Positions 20,164-32,524 are shown, counted from the first letter of the stretch. The stretch: 64,000 nucleotides of DNA from Bisporella sp. PMI_857 (GCA_021307315.1 JAJSPD010000069.1:124001-188000), one strand, 5' to 3'. Notes: generated by a model not told the origin, from the letters alone. Numbers and translations are program-made.

Positions 20164-21524
20164 ATGGCCACGCGCACGCTCGAATCTCGCTTTGAGCATC
20201 TCTCAGTGAACGATGAAAATGATGCAGGAGATGGAAGCAAGTACCAGAGGAGCAAGGTATTTTCTGCAGTTTACTAGAGGGAGACCCAGTGCTAACAGTT
20301 TCAAGGCAACATCTGCGACTGTTACGAGCACACAATTATCTCAAAACTCTGGTCGAGCCAATCTTCTCAAGATCGCGTTACAAAACCAAAACACAACAAG
20401 CACAATAGTTACCGTTCCGTCTCAGGCAGCACAATGGAGAGGGTCGATAGCAGGATCATCCAGAGGATCGGATGAGATAGCAAAGATTGAGCGGAAATCA
20501 ACTGCTATTTATGAACAGCCAACCTTGCCCAAACAGTTCCACCTAGGCATGTTTGAGATAGGTCGTCCGCTTGGAAAAGGAAAGTTTGGACGTGTTTATC
20601 TGGCTCGAGAACGAAATAGTGGCTTTGTGTGCGCACTGAAAGTGCTCCACAAGAATGAAATTCAACAAGGAAAGGTCGAAAAGCAAGTGCGCCGAGAAAT
20701 TGAAATTCAGAGTAATTTACGGCATCCGAACATACTAAAGCTTTACGGGCACTTTCACGACAGCAAAAGAGTCTTCCTAATATTAGAGTTCGCCAGCAAG
20801 GGCGAGCTGTACAAGCACCTACGCCGGGAAAATCGGTTTCCAGAATGGAAGGCTGCACAATATATAGTTCAAATGGCTGCTGCTTTGAAGTATCTGCACA
20901 AGAAGCACGTCATGCACCGCGATATCAAGCCAGAGAATATCCTTGTGGGCATCCACGGCGAGCTCAAGATTTCTGACTTTGGATGGAGTGTACATGCACC
21001 AAACAATCGAAGAAACACGATGTGCGGGACTCTGGATTATCTTCCTCCAGAGATGATTAAGCCAGGGAGCCAGGACAACTACTACAACGAAAAGGTTGAT
21101 TTGTGGAGCTTAGGGGTTTTGACCTATGAATTCTTGGTTGGAGAGGCGCCGTTCGAAGACACTCCGGTTATGACCCAGAGGAGGATAGCCCGGGGCGAAA
21201 TGACGGTACCAAGCTTCGTATCGGCCGAGGCGAAGGATCTTATCAAAAGAGTAAGCTATCATCCTACAAGCCCGTTCTTGTATGTTAATGCATCGTAGCT
21301 TTTAGTGCTAGATCCAGAAAAGCGTATACCTCTCGAACAAGTACAGAAGCATCCCTGGATCATCAAACATTGTGTCAAAGGAGAGAGGGCAAGCATGAGT
21401 AAGTAATATCTAGAACTGCCGCAGTTTTACCTGTACGAATAAGAGCTGATTTCGGTCTATGTTAGGAGACTCAAAATCTACAGGAAGCAAGTCTTCTGCG
21501 ATAAGCACTGACCGTGATGATTAA
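20164..21524 (+). CDS. Aurora-family serine/threonine kinase (Ipl1/Ark1)
   Basis: Four exons (20164-20256, 20306-21250, 21299-21398, 21466-21524) give 398 aa. The short first exon encodes [19 protein letters not shown] and is joined through a 49-nt intron with a GCTAAC branch site. Kinase features are [11 protein letters not shown], the lysine in CALKVLHK (Lys143), HRDIKPEN (Asp237), DFGWSVHAP (Asp255) and the activation segment [15 protein letters not shown] with Thr269 as the expected phosphosite. [21 protein letters not shown] closes the domain. The single fungal Aurora is the catalytic subunit of the chromosomal passenger complex, correcting kinetochore attachment. Stopping at 21298 would truncate the last kinase helices; the spliced model restores them. 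Confidence 0.96.
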
Positions 21525-21694
21525 TGAAGTATGAATGTACATTATCGGCGTTTAGGAATGTCCAGGTGGTTGAGCATAATGTTTGGAGTCGGAGATCAGC
21601 ATTTTCCCTTCTTTAGCGCCCGCTCCCTATGCAATACAATACAATAAAGTACATGGTGACTTATAAGTCACTTACTGGTATCCTATATCCTACA

Positions 21695-22459
21695 TCATCT
21701 ATATATCTCGTCGAATGGTCTCGTGTCGCTGAAACAGGAATCCCAGACCTCGTTTACCACTTTCGTGGCATGGACATCATCTTTGCAGTTTGGCCTGTGC
21801 ATCACACTCTGAATTGCTCTTTTCCTGACACAGTTCTGATGTTGCTGTGTGATGTTGAACTGATTCCTCGTAAAGAACTCCTTTGCCCATCTGCATTCAC
21901 CACTTAGGCTCGATGCTCGAATCTATTTCCGTTAGAGTCTCCCACCAAGTGGTATGAAGCGTAAACAAACCTCTAAACAAGCAGCATGTCTCAGATCCAT
22001 ATAATCAACTTTCCATCGCAAATGATCCCATGCATGCACCATCTCATGGCTCAACGTATCCTCCAGATGCTTCCGATTCCTAATCTCATTCGCACAAATC
22101 AGGATCCCCAGCTCCGGATCAAAACCCCCGCTCTTCCTCCCAATTATATTGCCCTCCTCGTCTCGCAGCGCCGGACAGCGCATACACCTCACATTACTCG
22201 CATCCAAATTCCCGTTTAGTGCGCGGATGTTTTTCTGCATGAAGATCACCATGGGCGAGTAGCTGAAGCAGTAATCCCGCCACTCCTCACAGCGTTTTAT
22301 ATCGCGTTCTTCGTTGCGGATGTAGGCATCCTCGCGGAAGGCCATCAGGCCTCGCGTGGACATCTTGTTCGAGTAGATGTTGAGGAGGTTGCGCCATCGT
22401 GGTGCAGAGGGGTCGTAGCCTGTCTTCTCGGGATCATTATCGGGGAAGGAGGCCGACAT
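21695..22459 (-). CDS. ATP23: Mitochondrial inner-membrane protease Atp23 (M76)
   Basis: Two exons (22459-21971, 21922-21695) give 238 aa. The metallopeptidase motif is HEMVHAWD (His138, Glu139, His142). Upstream are CMRCP and the [16 protein letters not shown] segment, and downstream DLRHAACLE joined to [17 protein letters not shown] across a 48-nt intron. The C-terminus has the family Cys residues ([14 protein letters not shown]). Atp23 works in the intermembrane space, processing Atp6 and helping assemble the F1Fo ATP synthase. The protein is complete. It is divergent from glutamate 5-kinase. Confidence 0.95.
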
Positions 22460-22730
22460 TCTGAGGCTGGAGGTCGGCAGGAGCTGGCAGAATTGGAGGC
22501 GTGGGTGGTCTGCTGCTTAAACATGTCGGATGCAAGGCGTAAAAGGCTGCAGTTGATGAAAGTTTTTGTGGAGCCAAAGTCGGCTTGGCGGAGTCTTGAT
22601 ATTTCTGCGATTTCGGGCGCGCGTTCATCAGCTTAAAGTATATAAACGAAGTCTCTTTCCTTGCTCACTTGTCTTCTTGTCGATTTCAGCCGCTTTCTTA
22701 ACATTATAATTAGATAAAATTCATTACAGA
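22460..22730. promoter_or_regulatory. Region between divergent ATP23 and glutamate 5-kinase
   Basis: The 271-bp spacer contains a plus-strand TATATAAA at 22639-22646, followed by a CT-rich stretch, placed about 90 bp before the glutamate 5-kinase ATG. This is a credible core promoter for that gene. Confidence 0.55.
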
Positions 22731-24238
22731 ATGAAGGGGGCTAAATCTCTGACTATTGTTATAAAGCTCGGTGATATTTTCAACTCAACCTTAGGTTCTC
22801 GGCAAGGCTGACCGTATATTCAGGAACCAGTTCAATTGTGGATGAAAAAACTCTTGAACCATTACTATCAATCTTGACTTTAATTGTTGAGACTGCCGTG
22901 AAGCTGCATAAAGATGGCCATAAGGTCATTATTGTTTCATCAGGTGCTGTTGGGGTTGGCTTGTTGAGGATGGATCTTAATAAAAGGCCAAAACACCTTC
23001 CCAGAGTTCAGGCAAGTGACCTCAATTTTAAGACCTGGGATATTTGCTGACCAAGCATAGGCTTTGGCTGCTATCGGGCAGTGTAGACTTATAAGTCTTT
23101 GGGATAGCTTATTTGCACATTTTCGGCAACCTATAGCTCAGATATTGCTCACAAGAAATGATATAGCGGATGTAAGTTATGCTTACCTCTGGAAAACACA
23201 CATGCCGCTAACTTATACAGCGAACTCAATACCGAAATGCCTGCAATACGTTTGCTGAACTATTGGAAATGGGCGTGATCCCAATTGTCAATGAGAATGA
23301 CACTATTGCTGTTTCAGAAATTAAGTTTGGTGACAATGACACTCTTTCTGCTATTACCGCAGCGATGGTACATGCAGACTATCTATTTCTTATGACAGAT
23401 GTAGATTGTTTATATAATAAGAACCCGAGAACGAATCCTGATGCAAAGGCGATCGAGGTCGTCGAAGACATTGGATTGCTCGAAGCTGATGGTATTTCAG
23501 AACCTGTCACCTATTGATGAATATGTGCTAACATCAGATATAGTTTCCAGTGCTGGTTCCAGTCTTGGGACAGGAGGCATGTCCACTAAAATAGTCGCTG
23601 CTCGCCTTGCAACATCCGCAGGCGTAACTACAATCATAACCCGATCCTCCAACCCTGGCAATATCGCCAACATAATCCGCTACCTACAGTCAAGTCCCTC
23701 ATCTCCAGGCAAAACTGTCGAGTCCGCCGACGGGATCTTAGATGAGCCACTCACTCGCTCTATTGGCGAGCTAAAAATAGAAGAGAAGCCAGCAGCACCA
23801 TTACACACACGATTCATCCCGAGCGAAAGCCGGATACGAGATCGTTATTTCTGGCTCCTTCATGGACTAGCTCCACATGGGGCTATATATATAGACGCAG
23901 GTGCTCACCAAGCTCTAGCTAACAAAGCGGGACTTCTCCCCGTTGGAGTTGTTGATGTTGAAGGTACATTTGCGCAGCAAGAAGCCATACGGCTAGTCGC
24001 TGTTGATCGGCTTTCAAAACCTACAGCCTCGGGGAAGCATTGGGAAGGTGCTGGTACTGAAGTAGGGAGAGCGCTAGTGAACTATAGTTCGGGCGAGATA
24101 GCAAGGATTAAGGGAGTTAGGAGTAATGAGATCCAAGGACTTTTAGGATATGCGGATAGCGAATATGTGGCGTTAAGGGAAAATATTAGCTTGTTTAGGA
24201 AGGAAAGTAGACCTGTTACACCAAGTCTAGAAATATAA
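22731..24238 (+). CDS. PRO1: Glutamate 5-kinase with PUA domain (proline synthesis)
   Basis: Five exons (22731-22770, 22824-23011, 23061-23171, 23221-23491, 23544-24238) sum to 1305 nt, 434 aa. The amino-acid kinase domain shows [15 protein letters not shown] (split by intron 1), [44 protein letters not shown] and [12 protein letters not shown]. The PUA domain lies in the last 140 residues ([34 protein letters not shown]). The enzyme phosphorylates glutamate in the first step to proline. Intron 2 uses a GC donor, CAG|GCAAGT, with acceptor CATAG; the family alignment (PRVQ then ALAAIGQ) requires it. The other introns are GT-AG, 49-53 nt. Confidence 0.95.
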
Positions 24239-26151
24239 ATACAGAATATACGAAGTTCAATGACTTTCAACTCACGCCTCCTATAAAAATGATGAAATGC
24301 CAAGTTTGTAACTACCGACTGGTGGAAATGTTGTTTCCCCATACAATATAATCATACATATTATATGACTTGCCTCGAAAACAGTAACACAATATATGAG
24401 TTTCGAACTTTATGACTATATGCGGAATCAAATTATACATTAGACATGTCAAGAGGAGGTTTGGAATACTACTTTCAGTAGATGACAAGTCCAAAGCGGC
24501 CGCTCTATCATATGAAGAGTAACTACCAAATAGCATATAAATCCTCTTGTAAAGGAATCATCTGAATCTCTTCAAAGATCCGGTATCCACTGGATGCTAT
24601 AGTGAGAAAGATTGCGGAAAAGCAAAGGGAAGAAACTACCGTTGATCTCGACATATAACGGTAATGAATTTAGGGTTGGCTGGCGGAAGAATCGTTATAC
24701 TTATTACGTAGCGCTCCAGTGGCTAATCCCGCTGGACCATCCTGTTTGCACCAAAGGCAGCTTAAAACACGAAGAGGTCGAACAGCGGGTCTAAAGTCTG
24801 GAGGCATACGAAGAAAGTGCAAACCATAGAGGTGGTGTCTGCGGTATTTTAGTATCAGAATTTCGCTACTGAATATTACATTGGTTATTGGCATACAATT
24901 TGAGTGCAGCTTCTTGTCACCTGATTATTTTGAGATTTGGAAAACGGGTAGCATGAGAGATTGAAGGTGCATTGCACTTTCCCCAACACAGACAATAAAT
25001 AGGCTGTATATATGACCAAACAGCCTTACCACGTACAACCACTCACGTGGGAGGAAGCCTTTTTTCTTTCTTTTTTTTTTTGCCGGAGATAGCGCTGTCG
25101 ATACCCTGGTGTCAAGGGCCAGAAATGCTTATCGAATTGCTCAGGCCTTGCAGCAAACACGGCGATGAGGTGCGTGGAAGGCAAATCTGGCTTCATGACA
25201 CAAAAAAACTTGGACAGGCACAACTGTGTGGCTTAATTGCTGCTCCAACCCCAAGCATTGATATGAAAATCTTCGATCTCAGAAACAATCTTCATTCTTC
25301 TTAAAAGCGTTGTTCCACCAATATTCTTATTATCAATTTTCTCTAGTAACACCTATAAAACAATGTTTCCTCTACGCATGCCTCTACATCCCTTCTGCCA
25401 TTCTTCGGTCAATGTACCCTGTAATTAGATATTTCCATGCTCGTTCCACAATGAATGCAGCGTATTCACATCCGGGATAGGCTCTGGATCATCTTGGTGG
25501 TTTTGGCGTGCAAGACGGATATCACCTTAAGCATATGAAAGATTGGGATAGCAGGATTGATTGTGGCTGGCCCAACCTTTCAATATTTGCCATGCTAAAG
25601 AGAAGCCTCGGAACTCAACCAGAAATTGATGAAGAATAGTTACTCAGAGTATAAGACAAGATATATGTTAGATCATTTAGAAGTGTAAAAATAAACAATC
25701 GCTGAGCCCTGAAATCCATAGTGTAATATGAAAATAGTACTAGTGCTATCGAATCGTCTTGACTCAATCAAGCTTGTAATATTCCAATGATGTACGGACC
25801 AGACAAACCAAGTGGTAGTTACTACAATCTCCAAACTGTGATTAAAGGGTTCAGTATTCGCAATTATGCAGATTGCAATAACGCCAATGATATTTACGAT
25901 AGAATTTATATAATAATGGTTTCCTCGCAGCCACAAGTTTATTCTCAGGGCCTGCCTAGTGCCTAACTTTGCATTGATTTTGTGAGACATGCCGTAGCGT
26001 GAACATGAGATGAAGTCGCGCAGAAAGATCAGGCCACAGGAGCCAAGCACCTCGGCCCGTCCGCTTGCATATGCCCCACGTCACGTCATCCTCAATGCTC
26101 TCGAATACACTGGCCTTTTCTCCTCTCTACAGTTCAACCTCGCAACACAAA
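24239..26151. other. Intergenic, no gene seen
   Basis: AT-rich DNA with only short scattered frames. The stretch 25020-25080 has a CACGTG-containing palindrome-like segment and a poly-T run; nothing coding is recognised. Confidence 0.5.
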
Positions 26152-26964
26152 ATGCTTCTCCTAGGTCTCACGGGCTCGATCGCGACCGGCAAATCAACCG
26201 TCTCCTCCATCCTCTCGCAACCTCCATATAGTCTCCCCATAATCGACGCAGATGTCCTTGCGCGCAAAGTCGTGGAGCCTGGAACCCCCGCCTACGGGAA
26301 GATTGTCGCGCATTTTCTAGCTACTACGCCTGACCTTCTCCTCCCTCCCTCCGAAGGGCAAGATGTGAGCAAAGGTCGCTGGCTAAATCGGCCTGCGCTG
26401 GGAAGAAGGGTTTTTGGTGATAGCGACGAGGTGAAGAAGGATCGATTGGTGCTGAACAAAATTATACACCCCGCAGTACGGATGGAGATGTACAAACAGT
26501 TACTCTATTGCTATTTGAAAGGCTGTTGGGCGGTGGTGCTGGACGTGCCGCTGTTATTCGAGAATGGGCTGGACCAGATATGTGGAACGGTCTTAGTGGT
26601 TGCAGTTAGTGACCCGGAAATTCAGATGCAGCGGCTACGAGACAGGGACTCGCATTTGACAAGGGAAGATGCGGAGAACAGGGTGAAGAGCCAAGGAGAC
26701 ATTAGGGAAAAATCAAGACGATGTGAAGCACGAGGCGAGGGTGCAGGCGTGGTCGTATGGAACGACGGTGGGAAGGACGACTTAAAGAAAGAGGTTGAAC
26801 GAGTAATGGAGAAAGTTACAAGGGCAAGTCCCAGATGGTGGGCATGGCTTTTGCTACTGTGCCCTCCGCTGGCTGGATTTGCAGGTTTGTGGAGTTACTA
26901 TAGAGGACAGGTGATAAACACAAGGTGGAAAGAACAGGAACTAGCCGCGAAAGCAAAATTATAA
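26152..26964 (+). CDS. CAB5: Dephospho-CoA kinase
   Basis: A single exon; 270 aa from the ATG at 26152. An in-frame ATG at 26065 would add 29 residues, but MLLLGLTGSIATGKST is the normal family start. The P-loop is GSIATGKST (residues 8-16). Other landmarks are IIDADVLARKVVEPG, LNKIIHPAV, VVLDVPLLFE and the R-D-R-D lid segment (QRLRDRDSHLTREDAENRV). It catalyses the last step of CoA synthesis, phosphorylating the ribose of dephospho-CoA. A C-terminal hydrophobic segment (WWAWLLLLCPPLAGFAGLW, about residues 230-248) suggests membrane anchoring, as in many fungal homologues. Confidence 0.95.
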   Translation: MLLLGLTGSIATGKSTVSSILSQPPYSLPIIDADVLARKVVEPGTPAYGKIVAHFLATTPDLLLPPSEGQDVSKGRWLNRPALGRRVFGDSDEVKKDRLVLNKIIHPAVRMEMYKQLLYCYLKGCWAVVLDVPLLFENGLDQICGTVLVVAVSDPEIQMQRLRDRDSHLTREDAENRVKSQGDIREKSRRCEARGEGAGVVVWNDGGKDDLKKEVERVMEKVTRASPRWWAWLLLLCPPLAGFAGLWSYYRGQVINTRWKEQELAAKAKL

Positions 26965-29384
26965 GCAGATGTAGTTGTTTATAATGTTAATTTCCTGGAT
27001 GGGCGGCGCTAGCATGCAAATTTTGGGTAGGATTGTATTTGAAAGATTAGAGAAGAGAGCTGGATATCTTCAATATGTAGCAGACATGTACAACACGTAT
27101 AATACACCCTCCTCATGTATACCAGAGGCAGCGATTGGCAGCCACCTGGGAAGGGATAATGTAGTTTTCTGGTAGAAGCGTTCGATTGAAATTCAGCTAA
27201 GGAAGAGAAAAACTATCTGAGGAATAGTTTCTATCCAAATACATGATAATAAAGGAGGCGTCACAGAAAAGATATACATGTCTCCGCCTAAGAAAGGTAA
27301 CAAAGATTCTAGAGTCTCCTAGAACAACACATACAATCATCAATGACTTGAGTACTCTTCGTTTTCAATTTGCTCTGGTAAAGGGCTTATTAGCTGGGAA
27401 TCTCTCTTAAGTTTTAATTTGATTGTATCTGTACGGGCCTAGACAATGGAGCTCAGATCTTTTAAAGAGCTACCGAGACGAAAATATCTTGTTTGTTTGA
27501 GACGATATCATTTCAGACTTTCTAGCAAGCGCTCACAAGCTCTCAGACAATCTTCGCTAGAGTAGATATAGGTATATATTATTCGCAAATCCCCATATCA
27601 CCAAAATTCTCCATCAGAATAAAAAGCAAGCAATGCAGTCTATCAGACACACTGCCAGGCCAACCTCATTGGAATCATTTCTCAATGCTAACGATTCCCA
27701 TAGCAGACACCATTTGTCGCAGCTTGTCCTGACAGATACCCCATTTTCCAAGCTGGCTGCTCTTCCAGGACAGGAGGATGTTATTCTGCTGCTGGCTAAG
27801 TTTTTGAAACCTTCGCTGCACTTGGAGCTCCTCTCGCAACCTTAAAATGTAACGCTGCATATAGGACGTGCTAGGCTACCCATGATGCCATTTGACTAGC
27901 CGGATGGCCGTTAGATTCTACAGCCTAAAAGGGATCAAGTCACTCAACCAATTACCATACGTGGAAAGAAGGATCCATGGCTTGTAAGAGCCAGGATGCG
28001 TATAGAGGGATGTAGGTATCGAGAGTATAAGAGCCTCTCCTCCATAATTTTGCGAACAGGTACCAGTTCACGCTGTTCACTTATCATGAGGTTCCTATGT
28101 TAACCAGTAGATTAAGGTTATCCTACACAACCCATACTTCATCATAAAATTCATCACTCCTTTTGATGATCAGTTACTGGTGCTACATAAATTCGTAGGC
28201 AGGAGGAATATAAAACTAATTGCGGAAGAAATAAAGCCAAGCATGCTCCTAAAGTGTCCTTTTGAATGAAAATGTCTTCTAGAATTCTTGAAACTATTCC
28301 CCTTATATAGAAATTTTTTTTTTAATTTGCGTCACCATATCATTTTCGAAATGTTAAAGTCACATGCAGTATTTTGCGTTTTCTCAGTACAGCAAATGAA
28401 AATTAAATACCAAATCGATTACTAGTGTGGTCTCTAAATCTGCCATCCCAAGGGTTTCTTTTCTACTTAATTTCATTCTTCCTTAAGCTGTACTAATTGC
28501 GTGGCATATTCTCTATAAGAGCGCACACAAGGGTAGGCATTGGAGACTTAAGAGTTTCTAGGAATTAGGTAAAAAGGTACTTTTCATAGCAAAGTCACCC
28601 TGTTTTTAACTTCAGTACTCTTCGAAAAAGAGAAAGCCATTTCGTGATGAATGTCTACTAGAGGAAGAGGCTCCTCTGTTTGTCAGGTGCAGGAATGTCA
28701 CGTGCTAAGTGGTAATAAAGTATTCGGTAGAAGCTCTAGGTTTCGGCACGTAAGGGATCGCCAGGGGTACGGAGGGTATAAGTAGAGGGCCCGGGGAGTA
28801 GTAGAAAGGCTAGAGATTAGTTTTTGTATCAATAGGAGCTGATTTTTGCCACACTACTCTATCTACCTTACACTGGTTGTTGCGTATCTGGAAGTCCCGC
28901 CGAGTTAATAATATGAATTCATTTTCAGACAGTTAAAAAGATGGCCAAGTGCACAAGGGAACAACGAGGTTTTGTACGGAATCAGCATCTGGTATAAATC
29001 CAAGCACCATCTTCGTCATGAAGCGAAGCTATCCATCATTTTCAGCTCAGAGATAGCACGCAACATTGTGACCAATGGGAAGCTGACAGCACTCTCAGCC
29101 GCAGCTAGGCTAGCTCACCTGATGTTCGGATCTCCAGAGTATGACCGCTATCGCTCAAGAGTAATTTGATTGCTTTTATGCACAAAGTCTCCTTATAATA
29201 TCTATTGGTCACAAGAGATTTGCGACGATGGCCTACTGCTTCATACGTAAATAGCAATTCCTGGGAGAAAAGGGCTTCAACGTTTCATTGATCGGCTACG
29301 CATTTTTGGCCGCGTTAGGGCCTTAGGTAATAAAATCCTCTGATTCTGTCGGCACTCAACGGCGAACCTTTTTCAGAACTCAAT
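26965..29384. other. Intergenic, AT-rich, with an LTR-like piece
   Basis: No gene recognised in 2.4 kb. A small frame at 27633-27845 is open but has no features. The stretch 28681-28900 resembles a solo LTR and is listed separately. Confidence 0.5.
28681..28900 (+). mobile_element. Possible solo LTR remnant (copia-like)
   Basis: The segment begins TGTCAGGTGCAGG. It carries a TATA-like GGGTATAAGTAG at about 28775-28785 and a GTATCAATAGGAGCTG segment. It then has CACTACTCTATCTACCTTAC, a layout reminiscent of fungal Ty1/copia LTRs. No clean CA end, target duplication or internal retroelement sequence was found, so this is a weak call resting on pattern memory. Confidence 0.3.
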
Positions 29385-31274
29385 ATGAAGGTTCTTGACA
29401 CAAGAGTTGTCCGTCTGAAAGATATCAACGAGTCGGAAGAGCCATATGCTATACTGTCCCATACTTGGGGGCGAGATGAGGTTCTATTTGAAGACATGAC
29501 AGCAATGAACGGCTACGGAGCCCAAAAGTTAGGATACGCCAAGGTCAGAACCGCATGCGCCAAAGCTTTAGGAGATGGTTATAAGTCTATATGGATTGAT
29601 ACATGTTGTATCGACAAGAAAAGTAGTGCAGAGCTTTCAGAGGCCATCAACTCGATGTTTCGATGGTATAAAAAGGCTAAGGTGTGTTATGCGCTTCTAT
29701 CTGATGTTTCTACAATAGAAGACATCGATAAGGCAAAAGAGAAGTCGGAATTTTGGCGAAGTCGTTGGTTCACTCGAGGTTGGACCCTGCAGGAACTTCT
29801 AGCACCAAGAAAACTTGAGTTCTTCTCCTCTAGCTGGGAATATATAGGCAGTAAAATCTCGCTAGCAAGTTATATCTCAAAAGTCACATTAATCAACATT
29901 GAATACTTGCATGGTGAAGACCTACGTTCTGCAAGCGTAGCGCAACGAATGTCATGGGCGTCGAGACGTACCACAACTCGTACAGAAGATATTGCCTACT
30001 GCCTCCTTGGAATCTTTGACATCAATATGCCTCTTCTATATGGAGAGGGTGACCGAGCATTTCGACGGCTGCAGGATGAGATTCTCAGGACTTCGAACGA
30101 CGAGAGCATATTTGCGTGGGGAGAAAGAGAAGATGCTTCCAAAGCCAATACAAGACATGAACTTCCTGTGGAGAAACTTGTAGAAGAGTCATTTAACCAG
30201 CGGGCGATATCACCATTGAGATGGAACATGGCTCCTTGTGGATTGTTAGCGACATCCCCCTCCCAATTCTCCAACTCCAACCACATAATTTCTTGGCCAA
30301 AGCAAGGACAGAGTTTTGAAACAACAAACACAACTGTCGCATTGGAATCGTTTGTTATCACGGACTCAAGTTCCAAGCAGACTCAGACTGTTGTATTGCA
30401 CTGCCGCGAAATATCTAATCTTGGCTATTACATCTGCGTCCCAGTTAGATTTATATCGGAGCAAGCTTCATTTGCCAGGATTAGCCCTAATATGCTTATG
30501 TACATACCTGCAGAAGTCATTTCGCCAAAACGAGGGGAATTTGCGTCATGGTGGAGAACTTTAGTTGGTAAAGAGTCCCCAAAGCGATTGAGGGTTCTAA
30601 AAGAACCGCCTGTTTTCACCATGAGTAAACAACATTCGCAACCTACGCTCGACATTCTCATGCAATACCCAATTTATGGGCCTTCCACTTCCCTCTTGGG
30701 ATTTCAGCTTGTAGATACGAAGTTTTCTCATGTCGAATTCAACTCGCCTTGGAAAGGGTTAACACGTAAAAATGCTTTATTTGGATTCGTAGCTCGGCTC
30801 ACATTTTGCTGTCCAGACAGCAATATTTTCGCCATTTACCTTGCCACCAGAATAATCCCTGCACTCGACCCTCCGAAAATAGGAGACGCACGGTCACTTT
30901 TGATTGATAACTTGGAAATTTCACCGAAAAATAAAATCTTTGAGCTCGACACAGCATATTTCAACAGTGATTATTTAAATTATTTAGAATCGAATATACG
31001 ATCGAGACGAATGTTTCAAACAAGAACACCTGCCGCTACATGTAAGGTTGGCAAATTTCGAGTTCGAGTACACGTACAGGAGGCAGATGTAAAAGACATG
31101 CAATGTGCGTACGTTCTTCACATAAACCTAGAAGATGAGACACATATAACAGAGAACTATACCAGAGTTCACCTCCTTGGAAGTGTTGGAAGACTTTTGC
31201 TAGTCCTTTTCACACTGCAAAGAATTGTACTATACTTCATAGAACTTTTCGGTCGTCTGAAAACTGGTACCTAA
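29385..31274 (+). CDS. HET-domain protein (heterokaryon-incompatibility type), gene 2
   Basis: A single exon of 629 aa. HET blocks are YAILSHTWG (residues 21-29), SIWIDTCCIDK (about 68-78) and RGWTLQELLAP (about 130-140), followed by RTEDIAYCLLGIFDINMPLLYGEG. The C-terminal 350 residues are not repeats; they end with a hydrophobic stretch (LLLVLFTLQRIVLYFIELF) that could be a membrane or amphipathic helix. It resembles HET gene 1 at 3476 throughout the first 230 residues, so the two are paralogues 24 kb apart in the same orientation. The role is inferred from the family (self/non-self recognition, cell death). The start is the first ATG before the conserved block. Confidence 0.9.
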   Translation: MKVLDTRVVRLKDINESEEPYAILSHTWGRDEVLFEDMTAMNGYGAQKLGYAKVRTACAKALGDGYKSIWIDTCCIDKKSSAELSEAINSMFRWYKKAKVCYALLSDVSTIEDIDKAKEKSEFWRSRWFTRGWTLQELLAPRKLEFFSSSWEYIGSKISLASYISKVTLINIEYLHGEDLRSASVAQRMSWASRRTTTRTEDIAYCLLGIFDINMPLLYGEGDRAFRRLQDEILRTSNDESIFAWGEREDASKANTRHELPVEKLVEESFNQRAISPLRWNMAPCGLLATSPSQFSNSNHIISWPKQGQSFETTNTTVALESFVITDSSSKQTQTVVLHCREISNLGYYICVPVRFISEQASFARISPNMLMYIPAEVISPKRGEFASWWRTLVGKESPKRLRVLKEPPVFTMSKQHSQPTLDILMQYPIYGPSTSLLGFQLVDTKFSHVEFNSPWKGLTRKNALFGFVARLTFCCPDSNIFAIYLATRIIPALDPPKIGDARSLLIDNLEISPKNKIFELDTAYFNSDYLNYLESNIRSRRMFQTRTPAATCKVGKFRVRVHVQEADVKDMQCAYVLHINLEDETHITENYTRVHLLGSVGRLLLVLFTLQRIVLYFIELFGRLKTGT

Positions 31275-32524
31275 GAAATATATCCCAACAGGTGGAGCTT
31301 CTGGACCGCTGCTGTAATTTTAACTTCAACGGAGTCTGCATCGATGTCGAGGGATTATCTATGTATCAATACAATGCTGGGATACGAAGCTACGCGAAGC
31401 GCCTCGCAATCAACCATATGGCCGGCAATGAGATCCTTTTCGGCAACAACATGCTGGATTCTGCAAGTTAGCAAAGGCGAATGTTGGCTTTCCTTATCCC
31501 GGCGAATCATTTCATCATCACAATTGCCTTTATGATTGTTAATATCATTGTATTAGTGATCAATAAGCTAGCATATGATTCTTGCCATATTTGAAGCGAT
31601 CAGATTCTTCGTGATTTTTGGAACTGGGCAGAGGCCGATCCCCATGGCATGGGTAGGACCTCAAGCGTTGAGTATATATTGTTATACGATACCTGACAAC
31701 TTCTTGTCAAGCTGTCATTGCTGATATCAAAAAAATAATCCTTAGCTCAAGGGGAATGCACACCTTGGGCGTGTTTATATGGCAAATGAAATGTTCCTGT
31801 CCTCCTTAAATCAAATAGCGTTTGTGTGGTGTTAATTTGAAGAAGATTGCCTTTTTTGGTGAATTCTGAAACACGTACTACAAACAGAGACAAGTAAGCT
31901 TTAAACATGCTGAAAACTTCCAGCAATAGTCAAATAATCTAGATATCGTGATAGAATGCGTCTATAATCATCCCCGACGCCTCTTTACGTCTCAAGCTTG
32001 ACCGACCTAGCCGAAGTCACTTGGTATGCCAGGTAAGAGGTATCCCAGTCTTCCATGGCATTTTTGCCATTCGATATATTAGAACTGACTTAACGACTTG
32101 AAAATGGCCATCCAAAGTGGCCAGGCTGATCAGATTACGATTGTATCTTGTAGGATTGCTTAGAAAGGCACGTCCTTGGCATAGTTGGCGGATTAATCCT
32201 ATACCTTTCCTATGTAAGCCAACATCAAGAACTATTGTACTAGAAAGTCTTTTCACAACCTTCATCTGATGTAGCGAGGTTTCTTGTTCACCTCTTTAGG
32301 GGCTCGGCGTCACAAGAAGACGCTCCTTCTGGCGCCGGCTTTGTCTGAAAGGCCCCACTCCAGAGTATAAGTATGCAACAGGAAAGCGCGGACACCAACG
32401 TGAAGCATAAACGGCGTATAGCTGAATGTATCAGAAGCCCGCCGTGTATTGACTAAATCTGTCGAGCCCAAGGTACGCTCTACAAAATACAGTGAGACTA
32501 ATTAGACCTTGACTTCCGGTCTTC
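31275..32524. other. Intergenic, no gene seen
   Basis: AT-rich DNA between the HET gene and the GW-rich gene. Frames at 31344-31535 (+) and 32017-32265 (-) are short and unsupported. Confidence 0.5.
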
